From Xylocopa sonorina (taxonomy: Eukaryota > Arthropoda > Insecta > Hymenoptera > Apidae): DNA of 64,000 nucleotides. The notes under the pieces are model-generated. The model searched no databases, was not told the DNA's origin, and was given only the letters and a program-made list of their open reading frames with translations. Below, one piece after another: positions 13,219 to 27,038 of this stretch. A program made the translations under genes and the position numbers. The stretch lies in NCBI RefSeq assembly GCF_050948175.1, contig NW_027490092.1, positions 496,001 through 560,000 on the forward strand, in the 5' to 3' direction. Each line of letters starts with the position of its first letter. Within the stretch, counting starts at the first letter, position 1.

Positions 13219-16200
13219 GCTATTTCCTTGCAAGGAAGTGTCGCATTTACATTCATTTGAATCGTATACGAGGAATGCATAACACTTCGCAATGAATATT
13301 ATATCTTATCATGAAACATAGATATGAGATGCAATATCTCGTTTTAAGAAGCATTTGAACTCTATTGCTACGATACCTAGACATCTGCAGACGCTATTTC
13401 CTAGCAAAGAAGTGACGCATTTACATTCATTTGAAGTGTAGACGTGGAATACATGACACTTCGCAAATCATATTATATCTTACCATGAAACATAGAAATG
13501 GGATGCGGTATTGCGTTTTAAGAATCATAAGAACTCTATTGCTACGATGCGTAGACATCTGCAAACGCTATTTCCTTGCACGGAAGTGTCGCATTTACAT
13601 TCATTTGAATCGTATACGAGGAATGCATAACACTTCGCAAATCATATTATATCTTACCATGAAACATAGAAATGAGATGCGATATCGCGTTTTAAGAAGC
13701 ATTAGAACACTATTGCTACGACAGGTAGACATCTGCAAACGCTATTTCCTTGCAAGGAAGTGTCGCATTTACATTCATTTGAAGTGTAGACGAGGAATAA
13801 ATAACAATTCGCAAACCATATTATAACTTACCATGAAACATAGAAATGAGATGCGATATCGCGTTTTAAGAAGCATTAGAACTCTATTGCTACGACAGGT
13901 AGACATCTGCAAACACTATTTCCTTGCAAGAAAGTGTCGCCTTTACATTCATCTGAAGTGTAGACGAGGAATAAATAACAATTCGCAAATCACATTATAT
14001 CTTACCATGAAACATGGAAATGAGATGCGATATCGCGTTTTAAGAAGCATTAGAACTCTATTGCTGCGATACCTAGACATCTGCAGACGCTATTTCCTAG
14101 CAAAGAAGTGACGCATTTACATTCATTTGAAGTGTAGACGAGGAATACATGACACTTCGCAAATCATATTATATCTTACCATGAAACATAGAAATGAGAT
14201 GCGATATCGCGTTTTATGAAGCATTTGAACTCTATTGCTTCGATATGTAGACATCTGCAAACGCTATTACCTTGCTAGGAAGTGTCGCATTTACATTCAT
14301 TTGAAGTGTAGACGAGGAATACATGACACTTCGCAAATCACATTATATCTTACCATGAAACATGGAAATGAGATGCGATATCGCGTTTTAAGAAGCATTA
14401 GAACTCTATTGCTGCGATACCTAGACATCTGCAGACGCTATTTCCTAGCAAAGAAGTGACGCATTTACATTCATTTGAAGTGTAGACGAGGAATACATGA
14501 CACTTCGCAAATCATATTATATCTTACCATGAAACATAGAAATGAGATGCGATATTGCGTTTTAAGAAGCATTTGAACTCTATTGCTTCGATACGTAGAC
14601 ATCTGCAAACGTTATTTCCTAGCAAAGAAGTGACGCATTTACATTCATTTGAAGTGTAGACGAGGAATACATGACACTTCGCAAATCATATTATATCTTA
14701 CCATGAAACATAGAAATGAGATGCGATATCGCGTTTTAAGAAGCATTAGAACTCTATTGCTACGATACATAGACATCTGCAAGCGCTATTTCCTTGCAAG
14801 GAAGTGTCGCATTTACATTCATTTGAAGTGTAGACGAGGAATACATGACACTTCGGAAATCATATTATATCTTACCATGAAACATAGAAGTGAGATGCGA
14901 TATCGCGTTTTAAGAAGCATTTGAACTCTATTGCTTCGATACGTAGACATCTGCGAACGTTATTTCCTTGCAAGGAAGTGTCGCATTTACATTCATTTGA
15001 AGTGTAGACGAGGAATACATGACACTTCGCAAATCATATTATATCTTACCATGAAACATAGAAATGAGATGCGATATCGCGTTTTAAGAAGCATTAGAAA
15101 TCTATTGCTACGATACGTAGACATCTGCAAACGCTATTCTCTAGTGAGGAAGTGTCGCATTCACATTCCTTTGAAGTGTAGACGAGGAATACATAACACT
15201 TCGCAAATCTTATTATATCTTACCATGAAACATAGAAATGAGATGCGATATCGCGTTTTAAGAAGCATTAGAACTCTATTGCTACGACAGGTAGACATCT
15301 GCAAACACTATTTCCTTGCAAGAAAGTGTCGCATTTACATTCATTTGAAGTGTAGACGAGGAATACATGACACTTCGCAAATCACATTATATCTTACCAT
15401 GAAACATGGAAATGAGATGCGATATCGCGTTTTAAGAAGCATTAGAACTCTATTGCTGCGATACCTAGACATCTGCAGACGCTATTTCCTAGCAAAGAAG
15501 TGACGCATTTACATTCATTTGAAGTGTAGACGAGGAATACATGACACTTCGCAAATCATATTATATCTTACCATGAAACATAGAAATGAGATGCGATATC
15601 GCGTTTTAAGAAGCATTAGAAATCTAATGCTACGATACGTAGCCATCTGCAAACGCTATTTCTTTGCAAGGAGGTGTCGCATTTACATTCATTTGAAGTG
15701 CAGACGAGGAATACATAACACTTCGCAAATCATATTATATCTTACATTAAAACATAGAAATGAGATGCGATATCGCGTTTTAAGCATCATAAGAACTCCA
15801 TTGCTACGATACGTAGACATCAGCAAACGGTATTTCCTTGCAAGGAAGTGTCGCATTTACATTCATTTGAATCGTAGACGAGGAATGCATAACACGTCGC
15901 AATGAATATTATATCTCATCATGAAACATAGATATGAGATGCAATATCTCGTTTTAAGAAGCATTTGAACTCTATTGCTTCGATACGTAGACATCTGCAA
16001 ACGCTATTTCCTTGCAAGGAAGGGTCGCATTTACGTTCATTTGAATCGTAGACGAGGAATGTATAACACTTCGCAATGAATATTATATCTTATCATGAAA
16101 CATAGATATGAGATGCAATATCTCGTTTTAAGAATCATTTGAACTCTATTACTTCGATACGTAGACATCTGCAAACGCTATTTCCTTGCAGGGAAGTGTC

Positions 16201-17742
16201 GCATTTACATTCATTTGAAGTGTAGACGAGGAATACATGACACTTCGCAAATCATATTATATCTTACCATGAAACATAGAAATGAGATGCGATATCGCGT
16301 TTTAAGAAGCATTAGAAATCTATTGCTACGATACGTAGACATCTGCAAACGCTATTTCTTTGCAAGGAAGTGTCGCATTAACATTCATTTGATGTGTAGA
16401 CGAGGAATATATAACACTTCGCAAATCATATTATATCTTACCATGAAACATAGAAATGAGATGCGATATCGCGTTTTAAGAAGCATTAGAACACTATCGC
16501 TACGATACCGAGACATCTGCAGACGCTATTTCCTAGCAAGGAAGTGTCGCATTTACATTCCTTTGAAGTGTAGACGAGGAATACATAACACTTCGCAAAT
16601 CATATTATATCTTACCATAAAACATAGAAATGAGATGCGATATCGCGTTTTAAGAATCATAAGAACTCAATTGCTACGATAGGTAGACATCTGCAAACGC
16701 TATTTCCTTGCAAGGAAGTGTCGCATTCACATTCATTTGAAGTGTAGACGAGGAATACATAACACGTCGCAAATCGTATTATATCTTACCATGAAAAATA
16801 GAAATGAGATGCGATATCGCGTTTTAAGAATCATAAGAACTCTATTGCTACGATACGTAGACAACTGTAGACGCTATTTCCTAGCGAGGAAGTGTCGCAT
16901 TCACATTCATTTGAAGTGTAGACGAGGAATACGTAACACTTCGCAAATCATATTATATCTTACCATGAAACATAGAAATGAGATGCGATATCGCGTTTTA
17001 AGAATCATAAGAACTCTATTGCTACGATACGTAGACAACTGCAAACGCTATTTCCTTGGAAGGAAGTGTCGCATTTACATTCATTTGAATCGTATACGAG
17101 GAATGCATAACACTTCGCAATGAATAATATATCTTATCATGAAAGATAGATATGAGATGCAATATCTCGTTTTAAGAAGCATTTGAACTCTATTACTACG
17201 ATACCTAGACATCTGCAGACGCTATTTCCTAGCAAGGAAGTGTCGCATTTACATTCATTTGAAGTGTAGACGAGGAATGCATGACACTTCGCAAATCATA
17301 TTATATCTTACCATGAAACATAGAAATGAGATGCGATATCGCGTTTTAAGAAGCATTAGAAATCTATTGCTACGATACGTAGACATCTGTAAACGCTATT
17401 TCCTTGCTAGGAAGTGTCGCATTTACATTCATATGAAGTGTAGACGAGGAATACATGACACTTCGCAAATCATATTATATCTTACCATAAACCATAGAAA
17501 TGAGATGCGATATCGCGTTTTAAGAATCATAAGAACTCTATTGCTACGATACGTAGACATCTGCAGACGCTATTTCCTTGCAAGGAAGTGTCGCATTTAC
17601 ATTCATTTGAAGTGTAGACGAGGAATACATAACACTTCGCAAATCATATTATATCTTACCATAAAACATAGAAATGAGATGCGATATCGCGTTTTAAGAA
17701 TCATAAGAACTCAATTGCTACGATAGGTAGACATCTGCAAAC
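13219..17742 (+). repeat. 26-monomer unit (4524 bp), first copy of a tandem duplication
   Basis: The next copy begins exactly 4524 bp later at 17743. The first 1.5 kb (13219-14739) match 17743-19263 with one difference seen (GCGTTTTATGAAGC/GCGTTCTATGAAGC near 14217/18741). Rare markers are TTGCACGGAAG, GAATAAATAACAATTCGC and CTATTACCTTGCTAGG. The last part (about 16328-17723) matches 19460-20855 at a shift of 3132 bp. Confidence 0.83.
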
Positions 17743-20700
17743 GCTATTTCCTTGCAAGGAAGTGTCGCATTTACATTCATTTGAATCGTATACGAGGAAT
17801 GCATAACACTTCGCAATGAATATTATATCTTATCATGAAACATAGATATGAGATGCAATATCTCGTTTTAAGAAGCATTTGAACTCTATTGCTACGATAC
17901 CTAGACATCTGCAGACGCTATTTCCTAGCAAAGAAGTGACGCATTTACATTCATTTGAAGTGTAGACGTGGAATACATGACACTTCGCAAATCATATTAT
18001 ATCTTACCATGAAACATAGAAATGGGATGCGGTATTGCGTTTTAAGAATCATAAGAACTCTATTGCTACGATGCGTAGACATCTGCAAACGCTATTTCCT
18101 TGCACGGAAGTGTCGCATTTACATTCATTTGAATCGTATACGAGGAATGCATAACACTTCGCAAATCATATTATATCTTACCATGAAACATAGAAATGAG
18201 ATGCGATATCGCGTTTTAAGAAGCATTAGAACACTATTGCTACGACAGGTAGACATCTGCAAACGCTATTTCCTTGCAAGGAAGTGTCGCATTTACATTC
18301 ATTTGAAGTGTAGACGAGGAATAAATAACAATTCGCAAACCATATTATAACTTACCATGAAACATAGAAATGAGATGCGATATCGCGTTTTAAGAAGCAT
18401 TAGAACTCTATTGCTACGACAGGTAGACATCTGCAAACACTATTTCCTTGCAAGAAAGTGTCGCCTTTACATTCATCTGAAGTGTAGACGAGGAATAAAT
18501 AACAATTCGCAAATCACATTATATCTTACCATGAAACATGGAAATGAGATGCGATATCGCGTTTTAAGAAGCATTAGAACTCTATTGCTGCGATACCTAG
18601 ACATCTGCAGACGCTATTTCCTAGCAAAGAAGTGACGCATTTACATTCATTTGAAGTGTAGACGAGGAATACATGACACTTCGCAAATCATATTATATCT
18701 TACCATGAAACATAGAAATGAGATGCGATATCGCGTTCTATGAAGCATTTGAACTCTATTGCTTCGATATGTAGACATCTGCAAACGCTATTACCTTGCT
18801 AGGAAGTGTCGCATTTACATTCATTTGAAGTGTAGACGAGGAATACATGACACTTCGCAAATCACATTATATCTTACCATGAAACATGGAAATGAGATGC
18901 GATATCGCGTTTTAAGAAGCATTAGAACTCTATTGCTGCGATACCTAGACATCTGCAGACGCTATTTCCTAGCAAAGAAGTGACGCATTTACATTCATTT
19001 GAAGTGTAGACGAGGAATACATGACACTTCGCAAATCATATTATATCTTACCATGAAACATAGAAATGAGATGCGATATTGCGTTTTAAGAAGCATTTGA
19101 ACTCTATTGCTTCGATACGTAGACATCTGCAAACGTTATTTCCTAGCAAAGAAGTGACGCATTTACATTCATTTGAAGTGTAGACGAGGAATACATGACA
19201 CTTCGCAAATCATATTATATCTTACCATGAAACATAGAAATGAGATGCGATATCGCGTTTTAAAAAGCATTTGAACTCTATTGCTTCGATACGTAGACAT
19301 CTGCAAACGTTATTTCCTTGCAAGGAAGTGTCGCATTTACATTCATTTGAAGTGTAGACGAGGAATACATGACACTTCGCAAATCATATTATATCTTACC
19401 ATGAAACATAGAAATGAGATGCGATATCGCGTTTTAAGAAGCATTAGAAATCTATTGCTATGATACGTAGACATCTGCAAACGCTATTTCTTTGCAAGGA
19501 AGTGTCGCATTAACATTCATTTGATGTGTAGACGAGGAATATATAACACTTCGCAAATCATATTATATCTTACCATGAAACATAGAAATGAGATGCGATA
19601 TCGCGTTTTAAGAAGCATTAGAACACTATCGCTACGATACCGAGACATCTGCAGACGCTATTTCCTAGCAAGGAAGTGTCGCATTTACATTCCTTTGAAG
19701 TGTAGACGAGGAATACATAACACTTCGCAAATCATATTATATCTTACCATAAAACATAGAAATGAGATGCGATATCGCGTTTTAAGAATCATAAGAACTC
19801 AATTGCTACGATAGGTAGACATCTGCAAACGCTATTTCCTTGCAAGGAAGTGTCGCATTCACATTCATTTGAAGTGTAGACGAGGAATACATAACACGTC
19901 GCAAATCGTATTATATCTTACCATGAAAAATAGAAATGAGATGCGATATCGCGTTTTAAGAATCATAAGAACTCTATTGCTACGATACGTAGACAACTGT
20001 AGACGCTATTTCCTAGCGAGGAAGTGTCGCATTCACATTCATTTGAAGTGTAGACGAGGAATACGTAACACTTCGCAAATCATATTATATCTTACCATGA
20101 AACATAGAAATGAGATGCGATATCGCGTTTTAAGAATCATAAGAACTCTATTGCTACGATACGTAGACAACTGCAAACGCTATTTCCTTGGAAGGAAGTG
20201 TCGCATTTACATTCATTTGAATCGTATACGAGGAATGCATAACACTTCGCAATGAATAATATATCTTATCATGAAAGATAGATATGAGATGCAATATCTC
20301 GTTTTAAGAAGCATTTGAACTCTATTACTACGATACCTAGACATCTGCAGACGCTATTTCCTAGCAAGGAAGTGTCGCATTTACATTCATTTGAAGTGTA
20401 GACGAGGAATGCATGACACTTCGCAAATCATATTATATCTTACCATGAAACATAGAAATGAGATGCGATATCGCGTTTTAAGAAGCATTAGAAATCTATT
20501 GCTACGATACGTAGACATCTGTAAACGCTATTTCCTTGCTAGGAAGTGTCGCATTTACATTCATATGAAGTGTAGACGAGGAATACATGACACTTCGCAA
20601 ATCATATTATATCTTACCATAAACCATAGAAATGAGATGCGATATCGCGTTTTAAGAATCATAAGAACTCTATTGCTACGATACGTAGACATCTGCAGAC

Positions 20701-20855
20701 GCTATTTCCTTGCAAGGAAGTGTCGCATTTACATTCATTTGAAGTGTAGACGAGGAATACATAACACTTCGCAAATCATATTATATCTTACCATAAAACA
20801 TAGAAATGAGATGCGATATCGCGTTTTAAGAATCATAAGAACTCAATTGCTACGA
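17743..20855 (+). repeat. Second copy of the 26-monomer unit, shortened by 8 monomers
   Basis: It matches the first copy at shift 4524 at its start, 4350 in the middle (about 19264-19460) and 3132 at its end. One monomer and then seven more have therefore been lost, always as whole monomers. The remaining sequence is nearly identical to the first copy. Confidence 0.8.
19694..20737 (+). repeat. 6-monomer unit (1044 bp), first of two adjacent copies
   Basis: The unit repeats immediately at 20738-21781. About two differences were seen (GCATGACAC/ACATGACAC and GTGTAGACG/GTATAGACG). Markers are CACGTCGCAAATCGTATT, GACAACTGTAGACG, TTCCTTGGAAGG and ATAAACCATAG. An earlier copy sits at about 16562-17723. 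Confidence 0.83.
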
Positions 20856-21781
20856 TAGGTAGACATCTGCAAACGCTATTTCCTTGCAAGGAAGTGTCGC
20901 ATTCACATTCATTTGAAGTGTAGACGAGGAATACATAACACGTCGCAAATCGTATTATATCTTACCATGAAAAATAGAAATGAGATGCGATATCGCGTTT
21001 TAAGAATCATAAGAACTCTATTGCTACGATACGTAGACAACTGTAGACGCTATTTCCTAGCGAGGAAGTGTCGCATTCACATTCATTTGAAGTGTAGACG
21101 AGGAATACGTAACACTTCGCAAATCATATTATATCTTACCATGAAACATAGAAATGAGATGCGATATCGCGTTTTAAGAATCATAAGAACTCTATTGCTA
21201 CGATACGTAGACAACTGCAAACGCTATTTCCTTGGAAGGAAGTGTCGCATTTACATTCATTTGAATCGTATACGAGGAATGCATAACACTTCGCAATGAA
21301 TAATATATCTTATCATGAAAGATAGATATGAGATGCAATATCTCGTTTTAAGAAGCATTTGAACTCTATTACTACGATACCTAGACATCTGCAGACGCTA
21401 TTTCCTAGCAAGGAAGTGTCGCATTTACATTCATTTGAAGTATAGACGAGGAATACATGACACTTCGCAAATCATATTATATCTTACCATGAAACATAGA
21501 AATGAGATGCGATATCGCGTTTTAAGAAGCATTAGAAATCTATTGCTACGATACGTAGACATCTGTAAACGCTATTTCCTTGCTAGGAAGTGTCGCATTT
21601 ACATTCATATGAAGTGTAGACGAGGAATACATGACACTTCGCAAATCATATTATATCTTACCATAAACCATAGAAATGAGATGCGATATCGCGTTTTAAG
21701 AATCATAAGAACTCTATTGCTACGATACGTAGACATCTGCAGACGCTATTTCCTTGCAAGGAAGTGTCGCATTTACATTCA
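20738..21781 (+). repeat. 6-monomer unit (1044 bp), second adjacent copy
   Basis: It carries the same rare markers as the preceding unit. After it the array changes from ATAACAC to ATGACAC in the corresponding monomer (20762 versus 21806), where the match ends. Confidence 0.82.
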
Positions 21782-24590
21782 TTTGAAGTGTAGACGAGGA
21801 ATACATGACACTTCGCAAATCATATTATATCTTACCATAAACCATTGAAATGAGATGCGATATCGCGTTTTAAGAATCATAAGAACTCTATTGCTACGAT
21901 ACGTAGACATCTGCAGACGCTATTTCCTAGCGAGGAAGTGTCGCATTCACATTCAGTTGAAGTGTAGACGAGGAATACATAACACTTCGCAAATCATATT
22001 ATATCTTACCATGAAACATAGAAATGAGATGCTATATCGCGTTTTAAGAATCATAAGAACTCTATTGCTACGATACGTAGACAACTGCAAACGCTATTTC
22101 CTTGCAAGGAAGTGTCGCATTTAGATTCATTTGTATCGTATACGAGGAATGCATAACACTTCGCAATGAATAATATATCTTCTCATGGAAGATAGATATG
22201 AGATGCAATATCTCGTTTTAAGGAGCATGTGAACTCTATTGCTACGATACCTAGACATCTGCAGACGCTATTTCCCAGCAAGGAAGTGTCGCATTTACAT
22301 TCATTTGAAGTGTAGACGAGGAATACATGATACTTCGCAAATCATATTTTGTCTTACCATGAAACATAGAAATGAGATGCGATATCGCGTTTTAAGTATC
22401 ATAAGAACTCCATTGCTACGATACGTAGACATCTGCAAACGCTATTTGCTTGCAAGGAAGTGTCGCATTTACGTTCATTTGAATCGTAGACGAGGAATGC
22501 ATAACACTTCGCAATGAATATTACATCTTATCATGAAACAAAAATATGAAATGCAATATCTCGTTTTAAGAAGCATTTGAACCATATTGCTACGATACCT
22601 AGACATCTGCAGACGCTATTCCCCAGCATGGAAGTGTCGCATTTACATTCATTTGAAGTGTAGACGAGGAATACATAACACTTCGCAAATCATATTATAT
22701 CTTACCATGAAACATAGAAATGAGATGCGATATCGCGTTTTAAGAATCATAAGAACATTATTGCTACGATACGTAGACATCTGCAAACGCTATTTCCTAG
22801 CGAGGAAGAGTCGCATTCACATTCATTTGAAGTGTAGACTAGGAATACATAACACTTCGCAAATCATATTATATCTTACCATGAAACATAGAAATGAGTT
22901 GCGATATCGCGTTTTAAGAATCATAAGAACTCTATTGCTACGATAGGTAGACATTTGCAAACGCTATTTCCTTGCAAGGAAGTGTCGCTTTTACATTCAT
23001 ATGAAGTGTAGACGAGGAATACATAACACTTCGCAAATCATATTATATCTTACCATGAAACATAGAAATGAGATGCGATATCGCGTTTTAAGAATCATAA
23101 GAACTCCATTGCTACGATACGTAGACATCTGCAAACGCTATTACCTTGCAAGGAAGTGTCGCATTTACGTTCATCTGAATCGTAGACGATGAATACATAA
23201 CACTTCGCAAATCATATTATATCTTACCATGAAACATAGAAATGAGATACGATATCGCGTTTTAAGAATCATAAGAACACTATTGCTACGATACGTAGAC
23301 ACCTGCAAACGCTATTTCCTAGCGAGGAAGTGTCGCATTCACATTCATTCGAAGTGTAGACGAGGAATACATAACACTTCGCAAATGATATTATATCTTA
23401 CCATGAAACATAGAAATGAGATGCGATATCGCGTTTTAAGATGCATTAGATATCTATTGCTACGATACGTAGACATCTGCAAACGCTATTTCTTTGCAAG
23501 GAAGTGTCGCATTTACATTCATTTGAAGTGTAGACGAGGAATACATAACACTTCGCAAATCATATTATATCTTACCATGAAACATAGAAATGAGATGCGA
23601 TATCGCGTTTTAAGAAGCATTAGAACTCTATCGCTACGATACCTAGGCATCTGCAGACGCTATTTCCTAGCAAGGAAGTGTCGCATTTACATTCATTTGA
23701 AGTGTAGACTAGGAATACATAACACTTCGCAAATCATATTATATCTTACCATGAAACATAGAAATGAGATACGATATCGCGTTTTAAGAATCATAAGAAC
23801 AGTATTGCTACGATACGTAGACATCTGCAAACGCTATTTCCTAGCGAGGAAGTGTCGCATTCACATTCATTCGAAGTGTAGACGAGGAATACATAACACT
23901 TCGCAAATCATATTATATCTTACCATGAAACATAGAAATGAGATGCGACATCGCGTTTTAAGAAGGATTAGAAATCTATTGCTACGATACGTAGACATCT
24001 GCAAACGCTATTTCTTTGCAAGGAAGTGTCGCATTTACATTCATTTGAAGTGTAGATGAGGAATACATAACACTTCGCAAATCATATTATATCTTACCAT
24101 GAAACATAGAAATGAGATGCGATATCGCGTTTTAATAAGCATTAGAACTCTACTGCTACGATACCTAGCCATCTGCAGACGCTATTTCATTTCAAGGAAG
24201 TGTCGCATTTACATTCATTTGAAGTGTAGACGAGGAGTACATAACACTTCGCAAATCATATTATATCCTACAATGAAACATAGAAATGAGGTGCGATATC
24301 GCGTTTTAAGAAGCATTAGAACTCTATCGCTACGATGTCTAGATATCTGCAGACGCTATTTCATTTCAAGGAAGTGTCGCATTTACATTCATTTGAAGTG
24401 TAGACGAGGAGTACATAACACTTCGCAAATCATATTATATCTTACCATGAAATATAGAAATGAGGTGCGATATCGCGTTTTAAGAAGCATTAGAACTCTA
24501 TCGCTACGATGTCTAGACATCTGCAGACGCTATTTCCTAGCAAGGAAGTTTCGCATTTACATTCATTTGAAGTGTAGACGAGGAATACAT
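20850..24590 (+). repeat. 3741-bp segment duplicated at 26592-29810
   Basis: The copies are 5742 bp (33 monomers) apart at first and 5220 bp apart after an internal 522-bp (3-monomer) loss in the second. Rare markers are CATATTTTGTCTTACC, CTATTCCCCAGCATGG, GTAGACTAGGAATAC, TTTCATTTCAAGG and CGATGTCTAGA. Confidence 0.85.
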
Positions 24591-24929
24591 AACACTTCGC
24601 AAATCATATTATATCTTACCATGAAACATAGAAGTGAGATGCGATATCGCGTTTTGAGAATCATAAGAACTCTATTGCTACGATACGTAGACATCTGCAA
24701 ACGCTATTTCCTTACAAGGATGTGTCGCATTTACATTCATTTGACGTGTAGACGAGGAATATATAACACTTCGCAAATCATATTATATCTTACCATGAAA
24801 CATAGAAATGTGATGCTATATCGCGTTTTAATAATCATAAGAACTCTATTGCTACGATACGTAGACATCTGCAAACGCTATTTCCTTGCAAGGAAGAGTC
24901 GCATTTACATTCATTTGAATCGTAGACGT
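24591..24929 (+). repeat. Two monomers between duplicated blocks
   Basis: Ordinary satellite monomers with markers TTCCTTACAAGGATG and TTTTAATAATCATAAG, ending inside a class B monomer at the start of the far-left insert. Related sequence recurs near 34.7-34.9 and 36.6-36.8 kb. Nothing else was seen here. Confidence 0.6.
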
Positions 24930-25775
24930 GGAATGCATAACACTTCGCAATGAATATTATATCTTATCATGAAACATAGATATGAGATGCAATATCTCGT
25001 TTTAAGAAGCATTTGAACTCTATTGCTACGATACCAAGACATCTGCAGACGCTATTTCCTAGCAAAGAAGTGGCGCATTTACATTCATTTGAAGTGTAGA
25101 CGTGGAATACATGACACTTCGCAAATCATATTATATCTTACCATGAAACATAGAAATGAGATGCGGTATTGCGTTTTAAGAATCATAAGAACTCTATTGC
25201 TACGATGCGTAGACATCTGCAAACGCTATTTCCTTGCAACGAAGTGTCGCATTTACATTCATTTGAAGTGTAGACGAGGAATACATAGCACTTCGCAAAT
25301 CATATTATATCTTACCATGAAACATAGAAATGTGATGCGATATCGCGTTTTAAGAAACATAAGAACTCTATTGCTACGATACCTAGACATCTGCAGACGC
25401 TATTTCCTAGTAAGGAGGTGTCGCATTTACATTAATTTGAAGTGCAGACGAGGAATACATAACACTTCGCAAATCAAATTATATCTTACCGTGAAACATT
25501 GAAATGAGATGCGATATAGCGTTTTAAGAAGCATTAGAACACTATCACTACGATACCTAGACATCTGCAGACGCTATTTCCTAGCAAGGAAGTGTCGCAT
25601 TTACATTCATTTGAAGTGTAGACGAGGAAAACATAACACTTCGCAAATCATATTATATTTTACCATGAAACATAGAAATGAGATGCGATATCGCGATTTA
25701 AGAAGCATTAGAACCCTATTGCTACGATAGGTAGACATCTGCAAACGCTATTTCCTTGCAAGGAAGTGTCGCATT
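24930..25775 (+). repeat. Distant copy of the 918-1763 segment inserted in the middle block
   Basis: This left-array sequence lies between two copies of a middle-array block (20850-24590 and 26592-29810). Its right part was later included in an 870-bp tandem duplication. Far-left markers therefore appear 24 kb away within different monomer types. Confidence 0.82.
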
Positions 25776-26168
25776 CACATTCATTTGAAGTGTAGACGAG
25801 GAATACATAACACGTCGCAAATCGTATTATATCTTACCATGAAAAATAGAAATGAGATGCGATGCCGCGTTTTAAGAATCATAAGAACTCTATTGCTACG
25901 ATACGTAGACAACTGTAGACGCTATTTCCTAGCGAGGAAGTGTCGCATTCACATTCATTTGAAGTGTAGACGAGGAATACGTAACACTTCGCAAATCATA
26001 TTATATCTTACCATGAAACATAGAAATGAGATGCGATATCGCGTTTTAAGAATCATAAGAACTCTATTGCTACGATACGTAGACAACTGCAAACGCTATT
26101 TCCTTGGAAGGAAGTGTCGCATTTACATTCATTTGAATCGTATACGAGGAATGCATAACACTTCGCAA
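25299..26168 (+). repeat. 5-monomer unit (870 bp), first copy of a clean tandem duplication
   Basis: The unit repeats directly at 26169-27038. Reading both copies line by line I found one difference (GATGCCGCG/GATACCGCG at 25864/26734). It joins far-left-type sequence (to 25775) to middle-type sequence (CACGTCGCAAATCG onward). The junction lies within CTTCGCAA. Confidence 0.9.
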
Positions 26169-27038
26169 ATCATATTATATCTTACCATGAAACATAGAAA
26201 TGTGATGCGATATCGCGTTTTAAGAAACATAAGAACTCTATTGCTACGATACCTAGACATCTGCAGACGCTATTTCCTAGTAAGGAGGTGTCGCATTTAC
26301 ATTAATTTGAAGTGCAGACGAGGAATACATAACACTTCGCAAATCAAATTATATCTTACCGTGAAACATTGAAATGAGATGCGATATAGCGTTTTAAGAA
26401 GCATTAGAACACTATCACTACGATACCTAGACATCTGCAGACGCTATTTCCTAGCAAGGAAGTGTCGCATTTACATTCATTTGAAGTGTAGACGAGGAAA
26501 ACATAACACTTCGCAAATCATATTATATTTTACCATGAAACATAGAAATGAGATGCGATATCGCGATTTAAGAAGCATTAGAACCCTATTGCTACGATAG
26601 GTAGACATCTGCAAACGCTATTTCCTTGCAAGGAAGTGTCGCATTCACATTCATTTGAAGTGTAGACGAGGAATACATAACACGTCGCAAATCGTATTAT
26701 ATCTTACCATGAAAAATAGAAATGAGATGCGATACCGCGTTTTAAGAATCATAAGAACTCTATTGCTACGATACGTAGACAACTGTAGACGCTATTTCCT
26801 AGCGAGGAAGTGTCGCATTCACATTCATTTGAAGTGTAGACGAGGAATACGTAACACTTCGCAAATCATATTATATCTTACCATGAAACATAGAAATGAG
26901 ATGCGATATCGCGTTTTAAGAATCATAAGAACTCTATTGCTACGATACGTAGACAACTGCAAACGCTATTTCCTTGGAAGGAAGTGTCGCATTTACATTC
27001 ATTTGAATCGTATACGAGGAATGCATAACACTTCGCAA
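26169..27038 (+). repeat. 5-monomer unit (870 bp), second copy
   Basis: It is identical to the preceding 870 bp except at 26734. The bases shortly before it (GAATCGTATACGAGGAATGC joined to CGCAAATCAT) are a B/A mosaic made by the duplication junction; after 27038 the class B continuation CGCAATGAAT resumes. Confidence 0.9.

Noticed and set aside
24099..24953. The longest + strand ORF (284 codons), and the many similar ones, as protein genes
   Set aside because: Every one is the same 58-codon repeat of the satellite. Starts and stops depend on which variant monomer occurs, neighbouring copies break the frame freely, and there is no splice, promoter or domain evidence.
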